A stretch of DNA of 25,093 bases from an uncultured Sutterella sp. (GTDB taxonomy: Bacteria; Pseudomonadota; Gammaproteobacteria; Burkholderiales; Burkholderiaceae_F). Below are positions 1 through 7,006 of this stretch, piece after piece. A program made the position numbers and the translations under genes. The number at the start of each line of letters is the position of its first letter. Positions within the stretch are counted from its first letter, which is position 1. The stretch is taken from NCBI GenBank assembly GCA_900544255.1, contig UQUM01000027.1, forward strand, positions 1 to 25,093, read 5' to 3'. The notes below the pieces were generated by a model. It saw only the letters and a program-made list of their open reading frames with translations, made no database searches and was not told the DNA's origin.

Positions 1-317
1 GGGGAGTACGTCAAATGGGCGTAGGCCTGTCGCTGTGGTTCAATTGGTGGGGCTGCGCCTTTATCGGTGCTGCAGTCGGCAGCGGCGTGGGCGACCTCAC
101 GGATTGGGGTATCGGCATGGCGTTCCCGGTGATCTTCATTTCGATTTTGGCCTCCATGTGGCCGGGCACGAAAAAATGTCTGCCGTGGGCCGTGAGTGCC
201 GTGGCAGCCGGCTTGTCGTCCTTGGTGTGGTCTTCGGGCGTGAGCGTTGCCGTGGGATCTCTTGCGGGACTCTGGGCGGCGTGGCTTCTCATTACGGCGG
301 AGAGCGACTATGTTTAA
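1..317 (+). CDS. azlC: Branched-chain amino acid export permease AzlC, C-terminal part
   Basis: This is the last ~105 residues of a membrane protein whose start lies outside the window; the frame is already open at base 3. The visible part is almost all hydrophobic, with three or four membrane segments separated by short loops, and contains a WFNWWGCAFIGAAVG stretch followed by a PVIFISIL segment that resemble the C-terminal half of AzlC. AzlC is the large subunit of the AzlCD exporter for branched-chain amino acids in the inner membrane. Its TAA stop overlaps the ATG of the next gene by 8 bases, which fits translational coupling with azlD. The family call rests on this pattern and on the azlD-like neighbour; only the far end of the protein can be seen. 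Confidence 0.75.
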   Translation, partial: GVRQMGVGLSLWFNWWGCAFIGAAVGSGVGDLTDWGIGMAFPVIFISILASMWPGTKKCLPWAVSAVAAGLSSLVWSSGVSVAVGSLAGLWAAWLLITAESDYV

Positions 318-611
318 TCTCACGCTCGCGGAAGTCATCACCGTTCTCGGCATGTGTGCCGCCACCTATTCGTCGCGTCTTTTGGGGTACCTCTTTTTAA
401 GGAAAAAAAACTGTCGCCGCAGACGAGAAAACTTTTGGATGCGGCGCCGGGGTGTGTCATGGTGTCGGTGGTGGCCCCCGCCTTTATGACGACGAATCCC
501 GCGGACTTGGTGACGCTGATTGTCGTGGTGTTTCTCGCAAAAAAACTCAACTTGGCGGTGATGACGGCGCTTGCCGTGGCGTTGAATGCCCTTTTACGGC
601 ATCTTTTCTGA
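310..611 (+). pseudogene. azlD: AzlD small transport subunit, split by a -1 frameshift at an A8 run
   Basis: Two reading frames together make one AzlD-like protein. From ATG 310 the first frame gives MFNLTLAEVITVLGMCAATY and then SSRLLGYLFLRKKN; the second frame resumes with KLSPQTRKLLDAAPGCVMVS and then VVAPAFMTTNPADL, ending at 611. The switch falls in a run of eight A at about 403-410, which forms the heptamer A-AAA-AAC in the correct phase for a -1 shift. Adding one base would restore a 100-residue protein, the usual AzlD length. AzlD is the small partner of AzlC in branched-chain amino acid export and has three to four membrane helices. It may be a true pseudogene, a gene expressed through ribosomal or transcriptional slippage, or a homopolymer sequencing error. 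The intact coding pattern on both sides argues against old decay. Confidence 0.7.
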
Positions 612-637
612 GGTGCCGAAAGTGCTCGGTTCCCCGC

Positions 638-688
638 TAAAATAAGCCGTTTCCGATGAGTTGACAGAGGGCGGCACCGACGCTGCCC
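638..688 (+). promoter_or_regulatory. Possible promoter -10 and leader stem-loop of the acyltransferase operon
   Basis: A TAAAAT hexamer at 638-643 could be a -10 element; no convincing -35 is visible at the proper distance. It is followed by a 7-bp stem (669-675 with 682-688, one G-T pair, six-base loop) ending 10 bases before the ATG at 699. No clear Shine-Dalgarno sequence lies between the stem and the start codon, so the stem could affect initiation. Weak evidence overall. Confidence 0.25.
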
Positions 689-698
689 GAACATTGCG

Positions 699-1583
699 AT
701 GGACGCACTCCTTAAATTAGTCAGTCTGCTGCCGCTTTCCGTGCTGCACCGCTTGGGTGCTTTTCTGGGGGTGTGCGCGTTTTGGTTCGGTCCCACGTAT
801 CGTCGAAAACTTCGTACGAACCTTCGGCAGGCAGGGCTCGATGAAGACCGGGTGATGCCCGTGGCAGTGCGCCACGCCGGCATGCAAGCCGTGGAAATGG
901 CGTGGGTGTGGAAGCGCTCGAATGCGGACGTGATGGCACACATCGCTGAAGACGAATCCGCAGCCAAAATTGTGGCCGAGGCAGTTGCCGAAGGTAAGAG
1001 CCTGATTTTCATGACGCCGCACGTGGGCTGCTACGAAGTAAGCCCCATCTGGGTGTACGAAAAGTGCTTAAAGCCCCTGGGAAAGAAATTCACGATCCTT
1101 TACAGGGAACCCAAGCAGAAATTTGTGCGGAAAACCGTTGCCAACGGACGCCTCCGCGAAGGCATGGATCCGGCTCCCGCGGATTTGTCGGGTGTGCGGA
1201 AAATCATCCGCGCGATGCGCGCGGGCGGCGCTTTGGGGTGTCTGCCTGATCAGGTGCCGGGGCGGGGCGAAGGCGTGTGGGCTTCGTTTTTCGGGCGGCC
1301 GGCTTTTACGATGACGTTTCCCGTCAAAATGGCGCGGCAGTTTGATGCGGCGCTTTTTATCGTTTGGACGGTGCGCCACCCGGGCAAAGGCTGGGAAGTG
1401 CATTTGCGTCGTTGGGAACTGCCGGAAGCGGACGAGGGCGATGACGATATGAAAGCGGGCGTCGAAGCGATGAACCGGCAGATTGAAGCCGCGATTTACG
1501 AGGCGCCCGAGCAGTACATCTGGAATTACAACCGCTACAAGTGCCCCAAGGGCGTAAAAAAACCGGCGGAGGCTGCGGCATGA
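699..1583 (+). CDS. LpxL/HtrB-family lipid A acyltransferase, first copy
   Basis: A 294-residue member of the LpxL/LpxM (HtrB/MsbB) lysophospholipid acyltransferase family, which adds a secondary acyl chain to lipid A precursors at the inner membrane using acyl-ACP. A hydrophobic N-terminus (about residues 8-32) matches the membrane anchor. The catalytic H-x4-E motif is visible in TPHVGCYE, followed by the family block DQVPGRGEGVWASFFGRPAF, and the C-terminus EQYIWNYNRYKCPKG is the usual ending. Length is normal. It is the first gene of a tight run: the next gene overlaps its stop codon, and dapF and rlmI follow. Two such genes in tandem before dapF are common in Burkholderiales. Which acyl position each copy modifies cannot be read from the sequence. 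Confidence 0.9.
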   Translation: MDALLKLVSLLPLSVLHRLGAFLGVCAFWFGPTYRRKLRTNLRQAGLDEDRVMPVAVRHAGMQAVEMAWVWKRSNADVMAHIAEDESAAKIVAEAVAEGKSLIFMTPHVGCYEVSPIWVYEKCLKPLGKKFTILYREPKQKFVRKTVANGRLREGMDPAPADLSGVRKIIRAMRAGGALGCLPDQVPGRGEGVWASFFGRPAFTMTFPVKMARQFDAALFIVWTVRHPGKGWEVHLRRWELPEADEGDDDMKAGVEAMNRQIEAAIYEAPEQYIWNYNRYKCPKGVKKPAEAAA

Positions 1584-2467
1584 AAACCCTCAATACGCTT
1601 TTGGCGCAGTTTTGGATCGGAGTGGTGAAGTCCCTTGTGCACGTGCCGCTTTCCGTGCGGTGCGGGATGGCAAAGGGGCTGGCGGCGCTTTTGTGGTGGG
1701 CTATCCCCAAGCGCCGCCACGTGACGATGACGAATCTCGCGCTCTGTTTTCCTGAGAAAACGGAAGCGGAGCGCCGGCGGATTGCGAAGTCGACCTACGT
1801 GCATTTGGCGCGGGCGGCCCTGGATCACGGGGTGCTGTGGGCAGGATCGGCTGACGACATTTCCCGGTTGGTCAAATTCGAAGGCTTGGAGAATGTGACG
1901 GAGGCCCATGGCCCCCTCATTATCGTGGCGCCGCACTTTGCGGGGCTCGATGCCGCGGGGATCGCCTTTAACCTTCACGTGCGCGGCGTGTCGCTTTACC
2001 AGAAGCAGCGCAACCCGGCGTGGGACGCGGCGGCACTGGCCGGGCGCAAACGGTTTTCAGATCCCGTGCTGATTGAAAAGGGGCGCGGGAAGCACGACTT
2101 GATGGAAGTCATCCGCGCGATGCGGCAGAACTTGCCCTTCTATTATTTGCCGGACATGGATTTCGGGGCGAAGGACGCGATCTTCGTGCCGTTTTTCGGC
2201 GTGCCGGCGGCTACGTTGGCGATGTGCGGGCGTCTTGCGAAAATTACCCGTGCCAAGGTCTGTCTCTGCATTGCGGAAATGACGCCCTCGGGGTACACGG
2301 TGCATGTGAGTCGTCCGTGGGACAACTACCCTACGGGAGACGATACGGCCGACACCGTGCGCATTGTGACGGAATTGGAAAACTGGATTCGGAAACTGCC
2401 GGATCAGTATTTGTGGACGCACCGGCGCTTCAAAACGCGACCTGAGGGCGAACCTTCGGTGTATTAA
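1580..2467 (+). CDS. LpxL/HtrB-family lipid A acyltransferase, second copy
   Basis: A 295-residue paralogue of the preceding gene. The start is placed at ATG 1580 because it overlaps the upstream stop as ATGA and has GGAGG at 1568-1572, seven bases before it; an earlier in-frame ATG at 1541 would add 13 residues lying inside the neighbour. The catalytic motif here is H-x4-D (APHFAGLDA) rather than H-x4-E, followed by LPDMDFGAKDAIFVPFFG and the C-terminal PDQYLWTHRRFKTRPEG. It probably adds the other secondary acyl chain of lipid A, working in sequence with its neighbour, but the specificity is inferred only. dapF starts 17 bases after its stop, so the pair is likely co-transcribed with it. 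Confidence 0.9.
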   Translation: MKTLNTLLAQFWIGVVKSLVHVPLSVRCGMAKGLAALLWWAIPKRRHVTMTNLALCFPEKTEAERRRIAKSTYVHLARAALDHGVLWAGSADDISRLVKFEGLENVTEAHGPLIIVAPHFAGLDAAGIAFNLHVRGVSLYQKQRNPAWDAAALAGRKRFSDPVLIEKGRGKHDLMEVIRAMRQNLPFYYLPDMDFGAKDAIFVPFFGVPAATLAMCGRLAKITRAKVCLCIAEMTPSGYTVHVSRPWDNYPTGDDTADTVRIVTELENWIRKLPDQYLWTHRRFKTRPEGEPSVY

Positions 2468-2483
2468 AGGAAAGGATGGACGT

Positions 2484-3359
2484 ATGATTCTGCCTTTTGT
2501 CAAAATGCAGGGCGCAGGCAACGACTTTATGGTTGTAAACGCTGTTGAAACGCCGTTTCGTCTCACGGCCGACGAGATCCGCCGCCTTGCCGACCGCCGT
2601 TTCGGCGTCGGGTTCGATCAGCTTCTGGTGGTGGAAAAGCCGGAAACGGCAGGGGCTGACTTTAAGTACCGGATTTTCAACGCCGACGGCGGCGAAGTGG
2701 AAATGTGCGGCAACGGGGCTCGTTGTTTTGCAGTGTTTGTGCGCGAAGCGGGGCTCACGGACAAAACGAGCATCGTCTGCGACACGAAAGCGGGGCGCAT
2801 CGTTCTCAAGGCGGAGGCGGACGGCCGCGTGACGGTCAATATGGGCGTGCCCGTCTTGGATCCCGCGGCCAGCGGATTTGATGCGGCCCGGCATGAAGCG
2901 CGGCGAGAAGGAAAAGACACCCTGCGGCGCGTGACGACGTCCGTCGGGGACGTTTGGCTGTCGGTCGTCTCGATGGGTAATCCCCATGCGGTTTTGGTGA
3001 CGGACGATACGGCGACGGCCCCGGTGGCGGCAATCGGTGCGGACTTGCAGGTACAGCCTGATTTTGCGCATAAGGTGAACGTCGGTTTCCTGCAGGTTGA
3101 GGATCGGCGTCATGCCAAGCTGCGTGTTTACGAGCGCGGCGCCGGGGAAACCTTGGCCTGCGGTACCGGGGCCTCGGCGGCGGCCGTAGCGGGAATGCGG
3201 CGCGGTTTGTTGGACGACCGGGTGGAAATCGCGATGAAGGGCGGCACGCTCGGCATTGCGTGGGCCGGCGAGGGACACCCCGTTTTTCTGACGGGCCCTG
3301 CCGTAACGGTCTTTGCCGGCACGGTGGATACGGAACAATTAAGGACGCCTCAGGCGTAA
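2484..3359 (+). CDS. dapF: Diaminopimelate epimerase
   Basis: A 291-residue DapF, which converts LL- to meso-diaminopimelate in the cytoplasm for lysine and peptidoglycan synthesis. It acts by a two-cysteine, cofactor-free mechanism, and both catalytic cysteines are present: Cys75 in EMCGNGARC and Cys226 in TLACGTGASAAA. The N-terminus VKMQGAGNDFMVV and the internal MGNPHAV are also characteristic. A purine-rich AAAGGAAAGGA precedes the ATG. It follows two acyltransferase genes and precedes rlmI by 12 bases. In many Burkholderiales, dapF is followed by a DUF484 gene and xerC; neither is present here. Confidence 0.97.
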   Translation: MILPFVKMQGAGNDFMVVNAVETPFRLTADEIRRLADRRFGVGFDQLLVVEKPETAGADFKYRIFNADGGEVEMCGNGARCFAVFVREAGLTDKTSIVCDTKAGRIVLKAEADGRVTVNMGVPVLDPAASGFDAARHEARREGKDTLRRVTTSVGDVWLSVVSMGNPHAVLVTDDTATAPVAAIGADLQVQPDFAHKVNVGFLQVEDRRHAKLRVYERGAGETLACGTGASAAAVAGMRRGLLDDRVEIAMKGGTLGIAWAGEGHPVFLTGPAVTVFAGTVDTEQLRTPQA

Positions 3360-3371
3360 GAGTGAAACATC

Positions 3372-4580
3372 ATGATTGAAGTACAGCTTAAAAAAGGAAA
3401 GGAAAAAAGCCTTCTGCGTCGTCATCCGTGGGTGTACGACACGGCCGTCGGCCGCGTTGCGGGTAAGCCCGATTCCGGTGAAACGGTGAAGGTAACGGCG
3501 GCGGATGGGCGCTTTTTGGGTTACGGCGCATATTCGCCGAAATCGACGCTGCGGGTGCGCATGTGGTCGTTTGACGAAGCGGAAAATACGGAAGTGCCGG
3601 AATTTCTGCGTGCTCGTCTTGAAAAGGCCGTGAAGGCGCGCGAGGGGCTGCTCGCCCGCACGAGCGCGCGCCGTATCGTGTTCGGCGAAGCCGACGGTAT
3701 CCCCGGGTTGATCGTTGATCAGTACGGCGACTGGCTCGTGACGCAGTTTCAGAGCGCCGGTACCGAACGCCGCCGGGACGAAATCGTGGCGGATCTGATG
3801 GCGATGACGGGCGCCAAGGGACTCTTTGACCGGTCGGACGCGGCGACGCGTCAGCGGGAAGGGCTTGCGGTGCATACGGGGGTTCTGGCCGGCGAAGAAC
3901 CTCCGGAATTGATTGAAGTCGCGGAAGACGGCGTGAAGTACGGCGTCAACGTTCGTCTGGGGCACAAAACCGGTTTTTACGTCGATCAGCGCGAAAGCCG
4001 GCTCGCCGCTCAACAGTTGGCGCGGGACTTTGAAAAGACGCACGGTCGCAAGATGCGGGCGTTGAATTGCTTCTGCTACACCGGGGGCTTTTCTCTGGCG
4101 CTTGCCTTGGGGGGCGCCGCGGAAGTGGTGAGCGTCGATAGTTCCGCCGAAGCCTTGGCGCAGGCCAAACGCAACGCCGATCTGAATGGGTTTACCGAAG
4201 CGCAGATGAAGTGGGTGGAAGCCGACGTCTTTGCCTACCTTCGCGAAGCCCGGGAACGGGGTGAAACCTTTGATCTCGTCATTCTTGATCCGCCGAAATT
4301 TGCTTCGAGCCACTTTCATGTGGAACGCGCGGCGCGCGCCTATAAGGACATCAATCTGAACGGACTGCGGCTTCTCACGGCCGGCGGCCACCTCTTTACG
4401 TTCTCGTGCTCGGGCGCCATCAATCCGGATCTTTTCCAGAAGATCGTGGCCGGGGCCGTCATCGATTCCGGTAAGGACGCCTGGTGCACGGCGCGCTTCG
4501 GGGCCGGGGTGGATCATCCGCTTCTGATGACGTACCCCGAAGGGGAATACTTAAAGGGGCTGCACCTTGAGGTGCGCTGA
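3372..4580 (+). CDS. rlmI: 23S rRNA (cytosine-C5) methyltransferase RlmI-like
   Basis: A 402-residue class I SAM-dependent RNA methyltransferase. E. coli RlmI, which makes m5C1962 in 23S rRNA, is about 396 residues. An N-terminal PUA-like RNA-binding domain (about residues 1-75, starting MIEVQLKKGKEKSLLRRHPW) is followed by a central linker and a Rossmann methyltransferase domain. Visible motifs are NCFCYTGGFSLALA (SAM-binding motif I, about 232-245), VSVDSS (about 253-258), ILDPPKF (304-310) and a C-terminal TFSCS with Cys346 at the expected catalytic place. It is the last gene of the lpxL-like/dapF run and is followed by a terminator-like hairpin. The specific target base is inferred from the family. 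Confidence 0.88.
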   Translation: MIEVQLKKGKEKSLLRRHPWVYDTAVGRVAGKPDSGETVKVTAADGRFLGYGAYSPKSTLRVRMWSFDEAENTEVPEFLRARLEKAVKAREGLLARTSARRIVFGEADGIPGLIVDQYGDWLVTQFQSAGTERRRDEIVADLMAMTGAKGLFDRSDAATRQREGLAVHTGVLAGEEPPELIEVAEDGVKYGVNVRLGHKTGFYVDQRESRLAAQQLARDFEKTHGRKMRALNCFCYTGGFSLALALGGAAEVVSVDSSAEALAQAKRNADLNGFTEAQMKWVEADVFAYLREARERGETFDLVILDPPKFASSHFHVERAARAYKDINLNGLRLLTAGGHLFTFSCSGAINPDLFQKIVAGAVIDSGKDAWCTARFGAGVDHPLLMTYPEGEYLKGLHLEVR

Positions 4581-4608
4581 TTTCCTGCGAAGGAAAAAGC
4601 GGCAGCTC

Positions 4609-4639
4609 TTGAAAACGGGAACTGCCGCCCCCATATAAC
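4609..4639 (+). promoter_or_regulatory. Candidate promoter of the COG0523 GTPase gene
   Basis: TTGAAA at 4609-4614 and TATAAC at 4634-4639 each match five of six consensus bases, with a slightly long 19-base spacer. The spacer also contains the right arm of a 7-bp inverted repeat (4599-4605 with 4622-4628). If used, transcription would begin near 4646, just ahead of the hairpin at 4651-4678. Confidence 0.4.
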
Positions 4640-4650
4640 GAAAACTTTGG

Positions 4651-4686
4651 AACGCTTTTTCCGAACGGAAGAGGCGTTTTCCTTTT
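4651..4686 (+). terminator. Rho-independent terminator or leader attenuator after rlmI
   Basis: A 12-bp stem with two G-T pairs and the loop GAAC (arms about 4651-4662 and 4667-4678) runs into a T-rich tail TTTTCCTTTT ending at 4686. It is in position to end the rlmI operon, but it lies only 20 bases before the next start codon, so it also sits in the leader of the downstream gene. Confidence 0.7.
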
Positions 4687-4705
4687 AGACGAAAAGGACA
4701 GTGCG

Positions 4706-5758
4706 ATGCAGAACGAACCGATGGGGATGCCGGAACCCGAAATTCCGGTCACGATTCTGACGGGCTTTCTCGGCGCCGGAAAGACGACGCTTTTAAACCG
4801 CATTCTGACGGAAGACCACAAACACAAGATCGCCGTCATTGAAAACGAATTCGGCGAAGAGGGAATCGACAACGAACTTCTCGTGCACAACGGCAAGGAG
4901 CAGATCGTGTCGATGAATAACGGCTGCATCTGCTGCACGATACGCGGCGACCTGTCGAGGATTCTCACGGATCTGCGGCTGCGCCGCGCCAAGGGCGAAA
5001 TCGATTTTGACTACGTCGTCATTGAAACGACGGGGGTCGCCAACCCCGGCCCCGTCTGCCAGACGTTCTTCATGGACGACGCCGTGGCGGCGTACTACCG
5101 TTTGGACGGCGTCGTGACGATCGTGGACGCGAAGCACGGGAACGAAACTCTCGACACCCAGCCCGAAAGTAAGGATCAGATTGGTTTTGCGGATCGTATT
5201 TTCGTAAGTAAGACGGATTTGGTGACGGACGAAGACTTTGCGAAACTCCGTGAACGCATCGTCGCCATCAACCCCCGGGTGCCCATTGAAAAGGTGAACA
5301 TGGGGAACGTTCCCGTGGAGAAGGTTCTGAATCTCTGCGGCTTTAATATGAACGACGTTCTCGACATTGATCCCACGTTCCTCACCGGGGCGCATCACCA
5401 TCACCACAACGAAGACGTGGCGGCGTTTGTTTTTGAAAGCGACAAGCCTTTGGATGCCGTGCGCTTTGAGCAGTATCTGCAGAGCTTGGTGTCGGTGTAC
5501 GGCCAGGACATGCTCCGTTATAAGGGCGTGCTTTGGTTCGCGCAGACCGATCAGCGCTGGGTGCTGCAGGGCGTGCACATGGTTTGTTCCGCCGACCCCG
5601 TGGGCGTGTGGGATGCGGATCATAAGCCGCAGAACAAGATCGTCATCATCGGCCGCAAACTCCCGCAGAAGGCGATTTTGGAGGGCTTTACGACGTGTCT
5701 TGCGACGGAGGGCGCCGACGATATGGCGAATTCTGCCGCGAAATCAACTGAAGGCTAG
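4706..5758 (+). CDS. COG0523 (CobW/YjiA-like) metal-chaperone G3E GTPase
   Basis: A 350-residue G3E-family GTPase. Walker A is GFLGAGKTT (residues 20-28), the conserved metal-binding CxCC motif is Cys74-Ile-Cys76-Cys77 within NNGCICCTIRGDL, VVIETTGVANP is the switch/Walker B region, and SKTD (168-171) is the guanine-specificity motif. A run of five histidines at 230-234 precedes the C-terminal CobW_C domain. COG0523 proteins bind Zn, Co or Ni and are thought to deliver metal to target enzymes, using GTP hydrolysis. The start has AAAAGGA about 10 bases upstream. It is flanked by hairpin terminators on both sides, so it is probably a single transcription unit. The adjacent DksA lacks zinc-binding cysteines, which suggests a zinc-homeostasis link, but no Zur box was recognised. 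The exact metal and client are unknown. Confidence 0.9.
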   Translation: MQNEPMGMPEPEIPVTILTGFLGAGKTTLLNRILTEDHKHKIAVIENEFGEEGIDNELLVHNGKEQIVSMNNGCICCTIRGDLSRILTDLRLRRAKGEIDFDYVVIETTGVANPGPVCQTFFMDDAVAAYYRLDGVVTIVDAKHGNETLDTQPESKDQIGFADRIFVSKTDLVTDEDFAKLRERIVAINPRVPIEKVNMGNVPVEKVLNLCGFNMNDVLDIDPTFLTGAHHHHHNEDVAAFVFESDKPLDAVRFEQYLQSLVSVYGQDMLRYKGVLWFAQTDQRWVLQGVHMVCSADPVGVWDADHKPQNKIVIIGRKLPQKAILEGFTTCLATEGADDMANSAAKSTEG

Positions 5759-5764
5759 GCAAAC

Positions 5765-5796
5765 GGGGGCGGCTGTGCTATCCTTCGCCCCCTTTT
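5765..5796 (+). terminator. Terminator after the COG0523 GTPase gene
   Basis: A perfect 7-bp GC stem (GGGGGCG at 5765-5771, CGCCCCC at 5786-5792) with a 14-base loop, followed by TTTT. It begins six bases after the stop codon. A second hairpin (GGAACC 5823-5828, GGTTCC 5836-5841) lies further into the dksA leader. Confidence 0.75.
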
Positions 5797-5897
5797 CAAG
5801 GTCGAGGGAAAAGACTCCTCGCGGAACCTCCGGGCGGTTCCCTTGGTATTTCAGTGACAGTTTTCCCAAAACAGCTTTTATTTGTTAGAGAAACATC

Positions 5898-6317
5898 ATG
5901 GCAACCAAGAAACTTCTCACCGAGCAGGAAATCCTGGCGATGGGCGAAGACGACTACATGAACGACGCGCAGCTGGCGTTTTTCAAGCACCGTCTTACCC
6001 AGATGGAAAACGAACTGCAGAAAAACGCCGACAAGACGACGGAAACGCTGCGCGAGACGACCGTGGTGCCCGATCCTGCCGACCGCGCGACGATCGAAGA
6101 AGAGCATGCGCTCGAACTGCGTACGCGCGATCGCGAACGTAAGCTTCTCAAGAAAGTAAAGGCCGCTTTGAAGCGCATCGAAGACGGTGACTATGGTTGG
6201 TGCGAAGAAACCGGGGAACCCATCGGCGTCGCGCGTCTCATCGCGCGTCCGACGGCGACCCTGTCGCTTGAAGCGCAGCAGCGCCGCGAAATCAAGCAGA
6301 AGATGTTCGGCGACTGA
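5898..6317 (+). CDS. dksA: RNA polymerase-binding transcription factor DksA (zinc-finger cysteine-poor type)
   Basis: A 139-residue DksA. This factor enters the RNA polymerase secondary channel and, with ppGpp, mediates the stringent response. The coiled coil spans about residues 25-95, and its tip carries the functional acidic pair Asp59 and Asp62 in VPDPADRA. The C-terminal globular domain has the positions C-x2-T-x17-S-x2-A (Cys102, Thr105, Ser123, Ala126) instead of the four zinc-binding cysteines of E. coli DksA, so it probably folds without zinc. This Cys-Thr-Ser-Ala arrangement is known from the DksA2 type. I also recall it from betaproteobacterial DksA, and it is probably not a defect. 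A GTPase of a metal-chaperone family lies directly upstream. Terminators bound the gene on both sides. Confidence 0.95.
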   Translation: MATKKLLTEQEILAMGEDDYMNDAQLAFFKHRLTQMENELQKNADKTTETLRETTVVPDPADRATIEEEHALELRTRDRERKLLKKVKAALKRIEDGDYGWCEETGEPIGVARLIARPTATLSLEAQQRREIKQKMFGD

Positions 6318-6346
6318 TTTTTCCGGCGTCCGCTCAGGAAAATTGC

Positions 6347-6374
6347 AAGGGAAGGCAACAAGCTTTCCCTTTTT
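6347..6374 (+). terminator. Terminator after dksA
   Basis: A 10-bp stem (AAGGGAAGGC 6347-6356, GCTTTCCCTT 6362-6371, one G-T pair) with the loop AACAA runs straight into TTT. It lies 30 bases after the dksA stop and 57 bases before hslV, so it separates the two units. Confidence 0.85.
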
Positions 6375-6431
6375 CGTTTCTGACCGTTAAGCTCCATACT
6401 CTTTCTTTTTTTTACTTCTGAAGATCAAACA

Positions 6432-6977
6432 ATGGAACAGTTTCACGGAACCACCATTCTCTGCGTGCGCCGCAACGGCGTTGCCGCCATGGCGGGCGAC
6501 GGCCAGGTGACATTGGGAAACATCGTTTTCAAGGGCACGGCGCGGAAAGTGCGTCGGGTGTATCACGACAAGATTCTGGTGGGTTTTGCCGGCGCGACCG
6601 CAGACGCCTTTACGCTCGTGGAGCGATTTGAAGGAAAGCTTGAGAAGCATTCCGGCATTTTGATGCGCGCCGCGGTGGAATTGGCTAAGGAATGGCGTAC
6701 GGACCGGGCGCTTCGGCATCTGGAAGCCATGATGATCGTCGCCGACGCCGACATGACGCTTATCCTTTCCGGAAACGGCGACATCATCGAACCCGAAAAC
6801 GGCATTGCCGCCATCGGTTCAGGCGGCGCCTATGCGATTTCCGCGGCCCGCGCTCTCGCTCAGCACACCGAGATGGACGCTGAAGCGATTGCGAAGGCTT
6901 CCCTTGCAATCGCAGGCGACCTCTGCATCTACACCAACCAGAACGTGACCTGCGAAGTGATCGGCAAGGCACAGTAA
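6432..6977 (+). CDS. hslV: ATP-dependent protease HslV, catalytic subunit
   Basis: A 181-residue HslV (ClpQ), the proteasome-like peptidase that forms two stacked hexamers and is activated by HslU. The short propeptide MEQFHG is expected to be removed to expose the catalytic threonine Thr7 of TTILCVRRNG. GDGQVTLGN, GFAGATADAFTL, ELAKEWRTDR, SGNGDIIEPE and IGSGGAYA are all typical. Length is normal for the betaproteobacterial form. hslU follows after 29 bases, forming the usual operon. In many bacteria hslVU is induced by heat through sigma-32; I did not find a convincing sigma-32 promoter here. Confidence 0.98.
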   Translation: MEQFHGTTILCVRRNGVAAMAGDGQVTLGNIVFKGTARKVRRVYHDKILVGFAGATADAFTLVERFEGKLEKHSGILMRAAVELAKEWRTDRALRHLEAMMIVADADMTLILSGNGDIIEPENGIAAIGSGGAYAISAARALAQHTEMDAEAIAKASLAIAGDLCIYTNQNVTCEVIGKAQ

Positions 6978-7006
6978 TTTTTGACCTGACCGGAAAAAGA
7001 ATCGAC

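Noticed and set aside
5391..5410. Run of His codons in the COG0523 GTPase as a possible engineered His tag
   Set aside because: It is internal, five residues long and at the usual metal-binding loop of this family, so it is natural.
6375..6431. Possible sigma-32 heat-shock promoter before hslV (CTCCATAC near 6392)
   Set aside because: The -10-like part is incomplete and no CTTGAAA-type -35 lies at the required distance.
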